Shown: in pieces, positions 36,386-50,482 of the stretch
Layout: each line of letters starts with the position of its first letter
Numbering within the stretch: position 1 is the stretch's first letter
Source of the DNA: Tetrahymena thermophila SB210
Taxonomy: Eukaryota > Ciliophora > Oligohymenophorea > Hymenostomatida > Tetrahymenidae
Length of the DNA stretch: 64,000 nucleotides
Direction of reading: 5' to 3'
Assembly: GCF_000189635.1 (NCBI RefSeq)
Contig: NW_002476434.1
Location: 1,488,001-1,552,000, forward strand
Made by a program: the position numbers and the translations under genes
Notes under the pieces: model-generated
Database searches by the model: none
Told to the model about the DNA's origin: nothing
The model's input: the letters and a program-made list of their open reading frames with translations, nothing else

Positions 36386-38809
36386 ATGAGCTTTTCAAAT
36401 AATTAAGGAATAGGAGGGATTTATAATAGTTTAAATTTAAAGGAATCTGCTGAATTTAAAATAGATTCTGAAACTTAGATGGAAAATCATTAGATATAAT
36501 AGTCCTAAGGAGCCATACCACTTATACCATTAATTTAACAAAAATCTGAGAATTCAAATTCTTCTAAAGAAATATAGCAAGAATTAGAAGTTACTTAAAA
36601 CAAAATGAAAGAAATAAGAAATAAAATGAAGGAAGATATGATGACTTAATCTTCAATCTTAAAAAAAGAATATGAAAAAGAAATTATTGATAACTAAATT
36701 GAAAAAATGTAAAATATTTATCAGCAGTAAATCGAATTGCTTTCTACAAAGTGTCAAGTATTAGAAAAGGAATTAAAATATATAACAGAAAGCAGCACTT
36801 CCAAAATGCAAATGCTTGAAGATGAGAACCAAAACTTATTGAGAGACTTATAGGAAAAATCGCATGAGCTTAATCTTGCCCTGAAAACTATAGATGAATA
36901 CAAATAGTTAATTGAGCAATATTAAGACGAAAGGTAAAAGAATAATGATAAGATTAAAGGTATTGATGAAGGGTATAAGTTTTTAGAAACTGAATTAACA
37001 GAGGCTAATCAGAAAGCAGAATATTTCTAAAAGTAGAAGAATAAATACAAAAGAGAAAGAAATGATGTCAGATAATAAATTTTATTACTCAAGGAAGAGA
37101 ATGCCATTTTAGAGCAGATTAACTAAAAATATAAGCAGGAAATTCAATATCTCACTCAAAATTTGGCAGAGTAAGAGATTAAGTTAGAAAATTATGGCAC
37201 TACTGAGTAAAACTACTCTGAATTATAATCATAGTATATTAAATTGAAGAATTAGAGTGATGAAGATTAATCTTTAATCTTGCAATATGAATCAAATTTG
37301 AAGTAAATTTAATAATAATATGAATTACTGTAGAGTTAGTACCAAAATATAATTGTTGAGAAAAATGCAGGAGAAGACAGATACTTGAAATAAATTTAAG
37401 ATTTAGAGGAAGCCCTGCAAGACACAAGACAAAACTTATAAAAAGTTGATAACTAATCAGCTAAAACAAAAAAGAAAATATCTGAATTACAAAACCAAAA
37501 TGACAGCTTCAAAATTTAAATAGAAAAATATTCAAAATCTGAAGAAATGTATATAACTGACATTAAAAGTATTTGCAGAGCTCTTGAGAAATCTTTAAGT
37601 ACACCATCATCCTCAGCTAATTTAAAAACATCTGAAATTCCAACAGAGGCAAATGATTCTGAAGTGACTCCTCTAATATCACTCATGAAGAACATAGCAT
37701 AAAACATAAAAAAAGAAATAAAGTAAAAAGAAAGCAATATTAGCAAAAAGAAAGAAGCAATTAATTAGCTTACATCAGAAAGAGAAAACCTAAATCAAAA
37801 GCTAGAGCAACAAAAAAATATTTTTAAAGAGAAAGAACAAAATATGAAAAAAGAGATTGAACAATAATCATAATAAATAAATGAGATAAGCAAGACCGTT
37901 CTAAATTTGTAGAATGAAAATAATAATTTGAAAAGAAGTCTTTCAGATCTGCAAATTTCTTATCAAAATTTTTAAGAAGTCGTCAAAGATAAAGAATCTG
38001 TAGTCTATCAAAAAATAACTCTAAGAATGATGAACTATTGTTCTTGGCTCCACTCTAAAATTGCTCATCTCAATTTAATTAAGGGAATGCTCTGGAGTAT
38101 CGCTTGCATATACCTAGATAGCTCGGACTTAATATTAAAATTAAATGCAAAATATTGTGATCGTTAGGAATTGTAAGACAATATCAAATAGTCATCTACT
38201 AAGCAATAAAAAATTGCTAGAAGAAAAAGAATGTAATAAAAGCTTAAGATAGCTTTCAAATGCGCTTTATTTATAAGCTTGCTCAAGGTAAAAAAAAATA
38301 CTAAGCTACTTCTTTCTTAAGGACTGATTTGCAATTGGATTACTTGTGCAAATCGCAACAATCAAGTTTAATAAAACATAGATCAATATAATTAAGACGA
38401 GCTATTTAAAAACCCAGATAAATTTATTATGTCTATGAATTCAAATAGTGATGTGCTTAATTTCAAAGACACGAAAATAAATATAACCAGTAATATAAGA
38501 TTATAACTCCTCTAACTCGAACAATTTTATCATAAATCTACTTAGGCTGATAGGGATTAAATTGATTTTTTTAATAAAAAAATAAAAGAAATATCTTCTT
38601 AGATGAAATCTGTTGTTGATAGCAGGTCAGACTTCGAGGATAGATTAAAGTAATAAATATTCTTAAATAAATAATAACAAATAACTATACAATAACTTCA
38701 AGGCGAGGTGCTAGATTTACAATTTGAATTAAAGCTAAAAAATAGACATCATAACACTCCCCAATAAAACGCTCATCACTCATAAAATTAATCTAATTAT
38801 TTAAAATGA
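36386..38809 (+). CDS. Long coiled-coil protein, 807 residues
   Basis: This is a single exon from the ATG at 36386 (MSFSNNQGIGGIYNSLNL) to the TGA at 38807-38809. After about 70 N/Q-rich residues, residues 75-550 are an almost continuous Glu/Lys/Gln/Leu heptad-like coiled coil, broken near 410-430 by a Ser/Pro/Thr linker (KSLSTPSSSANLKTSEIP). A compact segment at about 550-665 is different. It is aromatic, Cys-containing and basic (MMNYCSWLHSKIAHLNLIKG, RRKRMQQKLKIAFKCALF, GLICNWITCANRNNQ) and reads like a folded domain. A second short coiled coil ends the protein. This layout is typical of cytoskeletal, basal-body or trafficking tethers. No family is recognised and the role is unknown. Confidence 0.88.
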
Positions 38810-39361
38810 TACTTTTAAAAAGGATATATTTATATATTTATTTATTTTAAAACTGTTAATTTCTTAGTTAAATCAACTTATACTTTATTAAAACTATTAT
38901 TCCTTTTTTAAAAAATTACAGACTTTAATCATATTAAATAAATAAAATTTTATTTAAAAATATTGTGAATTCTCAAATGCTAAGTAAGACCCTATTAATT
39001 ATAACTCAATTTAGAAATATTTTTTATTAATGCTAAATCATTAGCTATTAATTGGATGTTTAACTGAATATGATAAACTGCGGTCTATTTAAACAAATTT
39101 CAAAATTATTACAAACAATTTAAATAGTTTTTTAAATTAGAATAGCTAATTTTTATTTAAAAAAAATTTGTTATTTAATGATCTAAAAATAAACAAAATT
39201 TTAAATAAATTTACTCAATTCTAAATATTTTTTTTATTTATATTAAAACATTATTAGCGAATTTATGATTATAAAAAAACTAAAAATATATTTCAAAAAA
39301 AAATTAAATATTTAAATCACAGGTTAAAAATAAGTATTAGTGATTATTAATTTTATATATT
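38810..39361. other. Convergent 3' intergenic region, nothing recognised
   Basis: This AT-rich stretch lies between the stop of the plus-strand coiled-coil gene and the stop of the minus-strand giant receptor gene. Both genes must terminate here. No ORF or repeat is supported. Confidence 0.6.
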
Positions 39362-42300
39362 TCACAAAGCATCATTCATATCATTTTTAAATAGCTTATT
39401 TTACTTCCATTTTACTACTAGAATTTCTTTACCAAGAATCTAATTTTATAGGATTTGCGTTGAATCTAATTATCCTGGTGGTGAAGATCTTTAGATATTA
39501 TTTTATGTTTTCTTTAAAATAGGTGAAGATGAGTCTTTACGGGTAGGTGGAGAATCTGAAAAATAAGTTGAATCAGTTCGCCTAAACTCGTTCTGTATTT
39601 CGCTCATATTTTATTTACCAGCTTTAACAGAATTAAAATTATTCATCATCAAGGGATTATTCCTCCAAGTTATACTCTTTGAAAGACTGCTTTCTAAATC
39701 AGCAGAAGTTCTGTTAGATAATACATCTTCTGTAGAAGTTGAAATACTTCTTTTACCACGAATAATTTTGAAGAAACCATAAACCAAAATAATAATGTCA
39801 ACTAAAACTATGACGTTCTTAACAATTATGAAAGCCAATAAGATTTTTTCAAATGAATCTGAATAATTCAAACTTGGAGTTGAAGAATTATTTTGCTATT
39901 CAGATTTTATCAAATAACTTAAAAATAATAATGCCAAATATAAAGCATTCAATAAGAAACTAGCAAAAGCAGCTAACTTATAATAAAAAGGCCTAATCAT
40001 CAATTCATACAAGAAAACAATACCGCTTATCACAATTTAAGGCAAGACTTGGTCAGAATGGTATGCATAAATAGTGCACATACATATTGCTGTTTTTTAA
40101 ATGAACTTTATTAAGATAAAAATCTAAGCTGTTCTATTCTCTTTTAGACCATAAAATATACATCCAAACTAAATTTTAAAATTATTTAAGTTAATATGAA
40201 AAGAATAAAAATAATTTTTACTTTCTAATTTTTTTCCTTTACTGTCAAATATGGCATGAATAATACTACTTTAAATATAAAGTAGAGCAAGTAGATCATA
40301 TAAAAAGAAACCAAAAGTGTCAAAATAGAACCAACAATACTTACCGCTTATTCACTAAATGGTTTTGTAAGTTATAAAAGAACAATCAATAGCAATTCTT
40401 AGTAAGTTAAGTAGAAAATTAGCAAATAAACAGTTTATCTAAAGTTATTTTTGATCCATACAACTGCTTTCTTCTTGCTGTATTAAAGTTTTGTGTATCT
40501 GTAGACTAAAAATTTCACTAGTAATAAAAGAGCTACAGACAAGTGTAAAATTATCAATGGTGATACATTAAATAAGAAGTTATTTGTTTTTTAGTTGACC
40601 ATAAATTTAAAATCTGTTTGTTAGTATGAATCAACATAAACTTCTTATGATAGAATTCTAATACTTGTTTAGTTTTAAGGCTAATTAGTACTGCTTTTAT
40701 TTGAACTATGTTCAAATATACCTTAAAGAACATTAGGGAAAATAGGAGATAAGTTATCTGAGTACAATATTTTTAAGTATTAATTACTGTTTCCTTAATA
40801 ATTAACATTCACATATGTTAAAAAGCTAACCATCTAAGACACTTCCATTCCTCTTAAGCTTGAAGCTGTTCCAGCTCCTCCAATCATTGAAACTGCACTC
40901 AAAGAAGTCATTCCAGACTGCATACCTTATAAACCATTAGAATCTATTTATTACTCTTTAAAAATTATTTAACATAATTAATTTTTTTTTGATTAAGTAA
41001 AAAAATGCTATCTATTTAATATGTCTTTAAATACCTATTTATATTTTTATCAATAAAAAAATAATTTATTTACTTTAGCAATCTTAAGAAGAATTTTCGA
41101 TATATCCTTCTTAGCAAATGCACCTATTCAGGTATAAGATTCTGTTTTTAGGGCAAGTTAAACATTCATTTATTGAAATTCCAGAACACGTTTAGCATGT
41201 ATAATTGCATTTTTTGCAGACATTGTTTTAAATAAAGTTTCCATTAGATTCGTCACAGAAAGCACATGTCTTTGATTAAAAGTCGAAATAATAATTAGGA
41301 TCGCATTAAATGCATTTATTTTTATGATTCAATAAGTATGGAGATTAGCATTCCTAACATATTTAATCAGGAGAACATTTTTTGCAGTTTTAAGGACACT
41401 TTTTGCACATTTTTTAAGTTGAATCTAAATATTCATCAGGCTGGCACTAGCTAACACATTTTAATTAATTTGAACTTACGTATAATGAAGAATTACACTA
41501 ATCACAAATTTGAACTGAGGTATCACAAGAATTGCATTATGAAACATTACATTAAACACATTGCTTATTAATTAGAGTAAATCCTTATATACATTAATTG
41601 CATTGCACTTTATCTTAACAAAGACTGCAATTCTAACTACATTAAGAGCATATTTGGTTTTTGTTAATCAGTTCAGAAAATTACCCTTCTGGGCATTTTT
41701 CTATACAAGAAGATTAATCAAGACTTAAAATAAATCCAAGTGCACAAACTTAACACTGATTACTTGTATTTTAGCAAACATCACAATTTTTTACTTAGCA
41801 AGCTACACATTATTGGTCATTGTTAAGATAAAATCCTAATCTGCATTATAAGCATGTATTCATATCGCTGCAATTTTAGCAATTCCTTACACATTTAATG
41901 CAGCTAGTATCTATTAATGAATAACCATTAGGACATTTATCTACACATTGGAAAGTGTCTGATCTTAAGTAAAAAGATTAAGAGCATTACTCACATTAAG
42001 ATGAACTTTTGCATGAATCACAATTATTATCACATTATTAACAAACCAGCCTTTTTCCAGTATCAACTGTAGGAAAATAACCTATAAGACATTATTTAGT
42101 ACATTTATTTAATTATGGTGTAAAGTAATAATCTTGCTAACACTCATCACAAGAGTTGCTATTAGAGTTACAATTTATACAATTTTCAATACATTAACTG
42201 CAAGTATTGTTATTTTATTTATCAACATAAAAAGAAGGCTTACACTATTTACATTCAATAGAGTTAGAGCATTACTAGCAGTTTGAAATGCACTGTTTAC

Positions 42301-45300
42301 AAAAATATCCTTGGTTACTATCTTAATATACATAGTTATTTTCAGGGCATTTTTACAAGCATTAGTTAGTTTATGAATCAAAAACATAATTTTATTAGCA
42401 AATATCACAAGATTAGTTATTTGTTTAACATGAAATACAGTTAGATACTGAGCATTTTTAGCAAGCCTTGTTAACATCAAGATAAAATCCTTATTAACAT
42501 TTTTTGCAATCTTAAGTGGTGTCGCACTCAATGCAATAACTTAAACACTTGATGCATTACGTTCCTTTTTAAGAATAACCCTCTTGACAATTAGATACAC
42601 AATCTTAATAGTCTGATCTTAGGAAAAATCCATCATTACAAGATTGACACTTATCCTATGTTTCACAGATGTTACAATTATTAATGCACTTAGAACATTC
42701 ATTTGTACCAAATTAGTTGAAATATCCTAAAGGGCAGTGCTAGTCACAAGTGTTTTTATCAAGAGTATATAAATAATCTGATTTGCATTTTTCACATTGA
42801 TTAAAATCCTGACATTCAGCGCAATTAGAAATACAAGGTGAACATTTTTGAGAATCAAGGTAAAAACTAGATAAACATTAAGTACATTCATTAGCAATCT
42901 AGCATTTTAAACAGTTATCAGCACATTTGATACATTATGCTCCTATTTATGAATATCCTTGTGGGCATTAATCTATGCATATTAAGGAATCTGATGTCAA
43001 ATAATAGTTATCGTTGCAAGTTTAGCATGTATTTTCACTTTTACAAACTTTACAGTTATTGCTACATTTTATGCACTAAAAATTTATACTTTTAAAATAT
43101 CCATCAGAGCAATCTAAACTACAAATATTAGTATCTTAAGTGTAGTAATAATTGTTTATGCATTAATTACAAGTGGTATTGTTTACACATTCTTAACAAT
43201 TAGGAATACAAGGTTAACAAGTGGTACCATTAAGATAAAAATTTAACTAGCATTGAGTACATTAGTTAATTTTCTAGCAATTTTAACAGTTATCAGCACA
43301 TTTTATACATTAAGTATCTACTTATGAGTATCCTTATGAGCATTTATCTACACATTATTAGGTATCTGGTGTCAAATAATAGTTATCGTTGCAAGTTTAG
43401 CATGCATTTTCACTTTTACAAACTTTACAGTTATTGCTACATTTTATGCACTAAAAATTTATACTTTTAAAATATCCATCTGAGCAATCTAAACTACAAA
43501 TATTAGTATCTTAAGTGTAGTAATAATTATTTATGCATTAATTACAAGTGATATTGTTTACACATTCTTAACAATTAGGAATACAAGGTTAACAAGTGGT
43601 ACCATTAAGATAAAAATTTAACTAGCATTGAGTACATTAGTTAATTTACTAGCAATTTTAACAGTTATCAGCACATTTTATACATTAAGTATCTACTTAT
43701 GAGTATCCTTATGAGCATTTATCTACACATTATTAGGTATCTGATGTCAAATAATTGTTATCGTTGCAAGTTTAGCATGTATTTTCACTTTTACAAACTT
43801 TACAGTTATTGCTACATTTTATGCACTAAAAATTTATACTTTTAAAATATCCATCAGAGCAATCTAAACTACAAATATTAGTATCTTAAGTGTAGTAATA
43901 ATTATTTATGCATTAATTACAAGTGGTATTGTTTACACATTCTTAACAATTAGGAATACAAGGTTAACAAGTGGTACCATTAAGATAAAAATTTAACTAG
44001 CATTGAGTACATTAGTTAATTTACTAGCAATTTTAACAGTTATCAGCACATTTTATACATTAAGTATCTACTTATGAGTATCCTTATGAGCATTTATCTA
44101 CACATTATTAGGTATCTGATGTCAAATAATTGTTATCGTTGCAAGTTTAGCATGTATTTTCACTTTTACAAACTTTACAGTTATTGCTACATTTTATGCA
44201 ATAAAAATTTATACTTTTAAAATATCCATCTGAGCAATCTAAACTACAAATATTAGTATCTTAAGTGTAGTAATAATTGTTTATGCATTAATTACAAGTG
44301 GTATTGTTTACACATTCTTAACAATTAGGAATACAAGGTTAACAAGTGGTACCATTAAGATAAAAATTTAACTAGCATTGAGTACATTAGTTAATTTACT
44401 AGCAATTTTAACAGTTGTCAGCACATTTTATACATTAAGTATCTACTTATGAGTATCCTTATGAGCATTTATCTACACATTATTAGGTATCTGATGTCAA
44501 ATAATAGTTATCGTTGCAAGTTTAGCATGCATTTTCACTTTTACAAACTTTACAGTTATTGCTACATTTTATGCACTAAAAATTTATACTTTTAAAATAT
44601 CCATCAGAGCAATCTAAACTACAAATATTAGTATCTTAAGTGTAGTAATAATTATTTATGCATTAATTACAAGTGGTATTGTTTACACATTCTTAACAAT
44701 TAGGAATACAAGGTAAACAGGTGGTACCATTAAGATAAAAATTTAACTAGCATTGAGTACATTAGTTAATTTACTAGCAATTTTAACAGTTATCAGCACA
44801 TTTTATACATTAAGTATCTACTTATGAGTATCCTTATGAGCATTTATCTACACATTATTAGGTATCTGATGTCAAATAAAATTTATCATTGCATTTTTAA
44901 CAAACTCCATATATAGAGCATTCTAAGCAATTAGATTAGCATTATGTGCACATTTTAGTTTAAGCGTTTGCGTAGTAACTAGATCCACAAGATTTAACAC
45001 AAGAATAATTTAATTTATTCTAATCTGATACTATTAATAAAAAGTAAGTGTCATCACATAATTCACACTAATTACTTTAAGAGCATTTAGAACAATTAAT
45101 AATATCACATTTTTGACAAGTTTGATTAGAATCTTAAGGATAAAAACCTAATAGACAATTTTTTTAGCAACTATAATTTTCACCTATTACTTAATAATAT
45201 GCCCCTTACTAGCATTTGCTACAAGATTTTTGATCACTGCATTACTAGCAATTGAGTATACAACGTTGACATGTTTAATCTTAAATGTTAGCAAAATAGT

Positions 45301-48300
45301 AATCACCACAATTTTCAACACATTATCCATTTAGTAAATATTTTTTATTGCATTATTAGCAATACCCATTTTGTGAGCATATAGCACAATCATCATCTAA
45401 GCACTTAATACATTTCTTTTATACAAAATCTTAATAATATCCTTTTTAGCAGTTTTATACGCAACTATTATCAATATCTAAAAAATATCCTATTAGGCAT
45501 GTATTACATGTTTTTTCATCTTTACATTCTTAACAAAAATCTCCACATTTAATGCATTAAGATTGGCTATTGACAAAATAACTTGTTGGGCATTATTAAA
45601 CACAATTGTATACTTAAATTTAGTTTAGTTACAGCATATAATAGGGTTAATTATTAATATCATTATTACATTAGGTACAATTGTAATTTTATCCAAGTTA
45701 TTTAGCTAGGTTTGAATCTGCTAGTGGAGTACAATTTTAGCAAAAGTCAGGACAATAAAAACATTTTTCATTAATTGCTTATTTATAGCCACTTAAGCAA
45801 CTAGTTCTGCATATTCCTGAATAAATAAATTTTTCTAAGTAAATATTTTTATCAGCGATATAATCTGGTGGGCAATTTAATCTATTTATTTTATATATAA
45901 TTATTAAAAATAAAGAAAATATTATAAAAAATTTATTTAATAAAATGAAAATATAAAAAATCTTATTGAAAAATTTAAATTTTAATAAAAAAATAATTAA
46001 AAATTTATTTTTCAAAGAAAGATTTTTTTTTTAAATATATGTTTAATTTTATTATCAGATAAAAAGAATAAAATAAAAAAAATTTTAAATAATAAATTAT
46101 CAACAATTTTCTAAATATTATTTATTATTGCTTTTCAATAAAAAATTAATAAAATTAATTACAAGCATTAAGAGTTATATAAATAGGAATTCGAGTCACA
46201 CATTGAGCATTTATCTTTACCTTTAATACATTATAAGCAAATCCCATTTTTAGTAGGGTCCTATTATACGCAGAATTAATTAAAGTTGTCACAATTAGTT
46301 ATATCATGTTCACCATCACTTCCTGATATGAGATAACATTAGTTCTATTTTGTTATTTAATTTAAAAAATTTTCAAATTAGAAAATATATTTTTACATTA
46401 ACTGGGCAATAATTATCATTACAAGATGAGCACTAATCTGCTGCTGTACACAATTTACAGCCTTTTGGGCATCGATTACAATATCCTTCTATTGATAGGT
46501 AATACCCATCTGGACAGCTTATACATAATTTTTAATTTGTACAATTTTAAATTTAACTCAAAGAAGTTTGTTATGAGCAATTTTATTAATATAAGCATTT
46601 ACTGCATAGGTTACCATCAATATAATACCCGTCTTTGCAATTATCATATGATACACATTCTTATTTATCATAATTAAGATAAAGTGATTGAAGGCATTAA
46701 TTACAATTCTATATAATTTATTTTTTTTAAAATACTTATTAAGAAAATATAATAATTGATTAATTAATTACCTTGTCTAAGACATATTTTGTAGATGGGC
46801 AAGAGACACATGGAGGATTTTCAGATTAAATATAAACATTATTTGCTTTACATTTTTTACAATTTTATTTATCACAAATGAGGCAATTACTTTGAGGGCA
46901 TGCAACACAATTATTTTGATCTTAATAAAAACTATCAGGACATGATGAGACACAAGTACCATTATAAAGACTTTATCCATCAAAACAAGAAATGCATTGA
47001 GATAGTGAAGAGCATGTTTTACATTCCTTAGGGCAAAGTTCACATGTGTTTTTTTGAGTGTCATTGTACATTGAGTCTGGGCAATTATTAACACATGTAC
47101 CATTTAAAAGATAACCTTATCTGCAAATTAGACATTATTGAGAGTAATTTGCTTACTAAGTATTCAATGATAAGGTAGAGCATTTCAAACAATTTTAATC
47201 TTAGCAATCCACGCATTAGCGTTAATTCTAGTTATTAAATCCTCCGATTCCTATTGGACAGTCATCTACACAAGTTTAATTAACTTAATAATAATATTTT
47301 CCTTCTTCACAAGTATTGCATAAAATTACATTATTTAAATTTATTAAAAACTAATTTTAAGGGCAAGTCAAACAGTTAGTTAAATCTTTGCAAGTTTCGC
47401 AAGTTGTAGAGCATTGAGAACAAGTTTAATCAGCTTAATTCTAAAACGTTTTTTGTGGACATGATTTTACACATTCACCAGTTTGTTTAATTAAATAATA
47501 ACCAGTAGTACATTTATTACAAAATTATTAATTGTTAACAATCGAACATGAATAACAATTTTAGTTTGAGCATTTAGTGCACTTATTAGTATCAATATAT
47601 CCTTAAGAACAAGATTGAACACAAGTTTTTTAATCTATATCTATATATCCTTATGAACATGTTTCACAAGTTTAATTATCTTTATCTTTTTTAAATAAAT
47701 AAAAGCCTTCTTTACAGGATGTGCAGTTTGAATCTGAGATACATGTTTAGCAATAATCTTTGCATTAAATACATTAATTACCTTAAATATAACCTTATTA
47801 ATTACAAATATCTCCAGTTATACATTAGTTTTAGTTATTTTTAAAATATTAACTTTGGCATTCTTAACAATCAGTAGAATTGGTACAGATCTTACAATTT
47901 GTTGAGCAAGTTACACATTATTTCATATCATTTAAATAGAAACCACTGTTGCATAAATTACAACCATCTTTACTACATTTAGAGCAGTTTTTATCTAAAT
48001 TTGAACATTTTAAGCATTTATCATCATTGATGTAATATCCATCTAAACATGCACAGTCCTTCTATATAGTATCTGAGCAATTTTAAGTGCATAAATTTTA
48101 AACACTAGTGTAATTAAGTTTACATTAACTGCAATTTTTATAATCCTATGAGCAATTATTACAATTTGGATCTTAACAACTTTTGCAATATGAAATTTAA
48201 GGATTACTATTATCAATAAAAAAAGGGCAATTTTTGTAGCAAAAGTATTTGTTTTGTGAATCAATAAACAGATATTTGTATTATAAAGACTAAAATATTA

Positions 48301-50482
48301 TTTAAAAAAAAATAAATATTCAATTTCAATCAACTTATAATTTTAATCATTTGGTAATTTGGTAGCTGAAATCAGTAATTTTGAAAATTACAAAAATGTG
48401 TGTTTTTATTATTTTTTGAAAGAGAAGCTTGATTAAAAAAATTGAAGTTATGTTAAAAAATACTTTTATTTCATTAAATTTTTAGACTTTTATATTTGAT
48501 GATTATTTTTTTATTAACACAAACATTTTTTCAAAAAATTTGAAAGGAGGTGAGTGCTTAATTGAATTCTTTAATTTTTAATTGGGCCAAAAGAAAATTT
48601 TAATACTCAAAAGAATACATATTAAATAAAATATTATATTTTTGAAAGCAAAATTTTAATAATAATTCTAAAATAACTTACTTTGCATTAATTAAAGATA
48701 TCTTTATCTTATGACTAATTTCCAACACAAATAAAATCGTTTCTGTCATTAAAATAAACAGGAAAGTATTATTCTACGCATTTTTGACAATAATATTGCT
48801 TATTTTTGCAATTCTAGCATGATTTATCACATAATTAGCAAACATTATTAATTGCAATATAGTTAGTAAGACATTGTTAGACGCATGTTTTATTATATTA
48901 AAAATAACCCTTTGAGCAAGAACTAACACATTTATTATCTTATAAAAAGTCATTATTATTACAATCTTAACAATAACAAGATTTATCACAATTTTGACCA
49001 TTTTAACCAACATAATTTTTACAGCTGGGGTTTTATTTGAGACATATCCCATATTAAGTAGGGTTATTGCAACTACAATTTGTTAAATTAACATCTTAGC
49101 AAATATCTTTAGAAGGATTGTTGTTGCATACTAAACATTTATCAGCAGATTCACAACTTTTGCATATTTAAAGGCATTTAAAACAAGTACCATTACTAGC
49201 AAAGTATCCATCAGGGCAATTCTATTTTAGGTAAATTAAATATTAAATGTTTTAAAAATTAGAAAATTTACTTTTTAGCAATAAGCTTAATTATATAAGT
49301 TAAAAGTATCATTACACTTTGAGCATTACTTGCTATTTGAACACACTACACAATTTTATGGACAGGGATCGCATTATTTTGTACTTTTGTTGAAAGCAAA
49401 TCCTTATTTGCACTATTAATTTTAATTAAATATAAAATTATTTATTTAAAACATAATTGAAAGTATTATTGCAATTATTAAAGTATAAAATTATTTATTA
49501 TCTTAGTGGAAGAGAAGATATTTAAATAGAAAAACCTTTAAAACTGGATAAATATTCAATTATTAAAAAATGTTAATAATTGTAAAGTAGGAAAGAAATT
49601 TTGTTTATTCAATTAATTTAGTATTTAATTCAATAAATTCCCATCCATTAGTTATGAGTCGAATTGATTAACTATATTAAAGATATCTTAAACTGTGTTA
49701 TCAAAAACAAATTTCCCCAGTTATTATCGAAAATCAGGTCGTTTTTAAATAATTAGTTAATTAAATTTATTTGGATGGATTAAAATTGATTATTTTATTC
49801 ACTTCAAAACAATTAAAATTTACCTTGTAAAGAATAAAAAGTAGGTTGCTTATTGACCACTGATTTTCTGGTAAATTGGCGTTAGATCCAATACTCACAT
49901 TGTAATTACTATTATTTTGAGGTACTAGAGTACTAAACGAATATTTTGTTGAGTTTCCATTAATGTTTGGATTTGTGCAATATTTATCTGGATTTCCTTA
50001 CTTATTCTGTATTTAGCTAGTGTCATATAAGCTAAGAGAAGTATCAAGTATTTGTAAATAAGAAGTTTCTGCTGACCATAATCCGAATTTAATAAAATCT
50101 AATGATACTACAAGAAAATCATAGGTTTCATTAAACTTTATCTAAATGTTAATAAACTCTAAACCTAAATATCTGATTGTATTATTATAATTGATTTAGA
50201 AAGTATCATTTTCAGATATGCAATAAGCATTTATTGCAGGTACATTTTAGCTTTACGTTTTTAGCAAATTTATTTAATAAGATATACTTGCTGATGACTG
50301 ATTCTAGAGAGGTTAAAATGGATATTGTGCTATTTAATTTGAGTTCTGATCAATTTAAGCTTTAGCCACTTCATTTAAAAGTAAAATATATTATTTAAAG
50401 TAGATTTTAACAAAAAATTAAATTTAGAAATAATACGTTGATAAAGAGTAAACAACAGGATAAAAGTTTTCTTAAAATTCAT
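39362..50482 (-). CDS. Giant cysteine-rich (furin-like repeat) multispanning surface protein, 3210 residues
   Basis: There are ten exons: 50482-50437, 50368-49824, 49412-49272, 49221-48682, 48289-46772, 46708-46397, 46344-46163, 45881-41074, 40955-40222 and 40168-39362. All phases agree and the sum is 3211 codons. The signal peptide is MNFKKTFILLFTLYQLAKA. Residues about 20-197 form a Tyr/Asn-rich ectodomain. Residues about 198-2700 are dozens of CxxC-type furin/growth-factor-receptor-like repeats, including five near-identical 125-residue units. From about 2815 there are roughly seven membrane spans (PLIILHLSVALLLLVKFLVY, VYLLIFYLTYQELLLIVLL, ILTLLVSFYMIYLLYFIF, ILLAFIIVKNVIVLVDIIIL among them), then a Ser-rich cytoplasmic tail (DLESSLSKSITWRNNPL). 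A surface receptor or adhesion role is inferred from topology. It is a tandem paralogue of the gene at 52232-58700, sharing intron positions. An upstream in-frame ATG at 50506 is an alternative start. Confidence 0.87.
43001..44878 (-). repeat. Five near-identical 375-bp in-frame tandem repeats
   Basis: The marker tcgttgcaag starts at 43011, 43386, 43761, 44136 and 44511, exactly 375 bp apart each time. The units differ by only a few scattered bases (for example ggtatctggtg versus ggtatctgatg, aggttaacaag versus aggtaaacagg). Each unit encodes 125 residues with about 18 cysteines, beginning CNDNYYLTPDTQQCVDKCSQ. A more diverged copy with the same spacing precedes it (about 42630-43000), and the pattern decays after 44878. 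This is a recent unequal-crossover-type expansion inside the giant surface-protein gene. Confidence 0.92.

Noticed and set aside
42175..42531. 118-codon minus-strand frame starting MSATPLKIAKNV
   Set aside because: It is an off-frame reading of the Cys-repeat exon 45881-41074, which is open for 4808 nt in another frame.
43001..44878. Possible CRISPR-like or satellite array
   Set aside because: The units are 375 bp, in frame and encode cysteine repeats. There are no short repeats with unique spacers, and the host is eukaryotic.
45779..46015. Apparent new gene with signal peptide before the NCPPDYIADKN block
   Set aside because: There is no in-frame ATG, and the paralogous gene has an intron at the same codon. 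It is better read as intron plus continuing exon.
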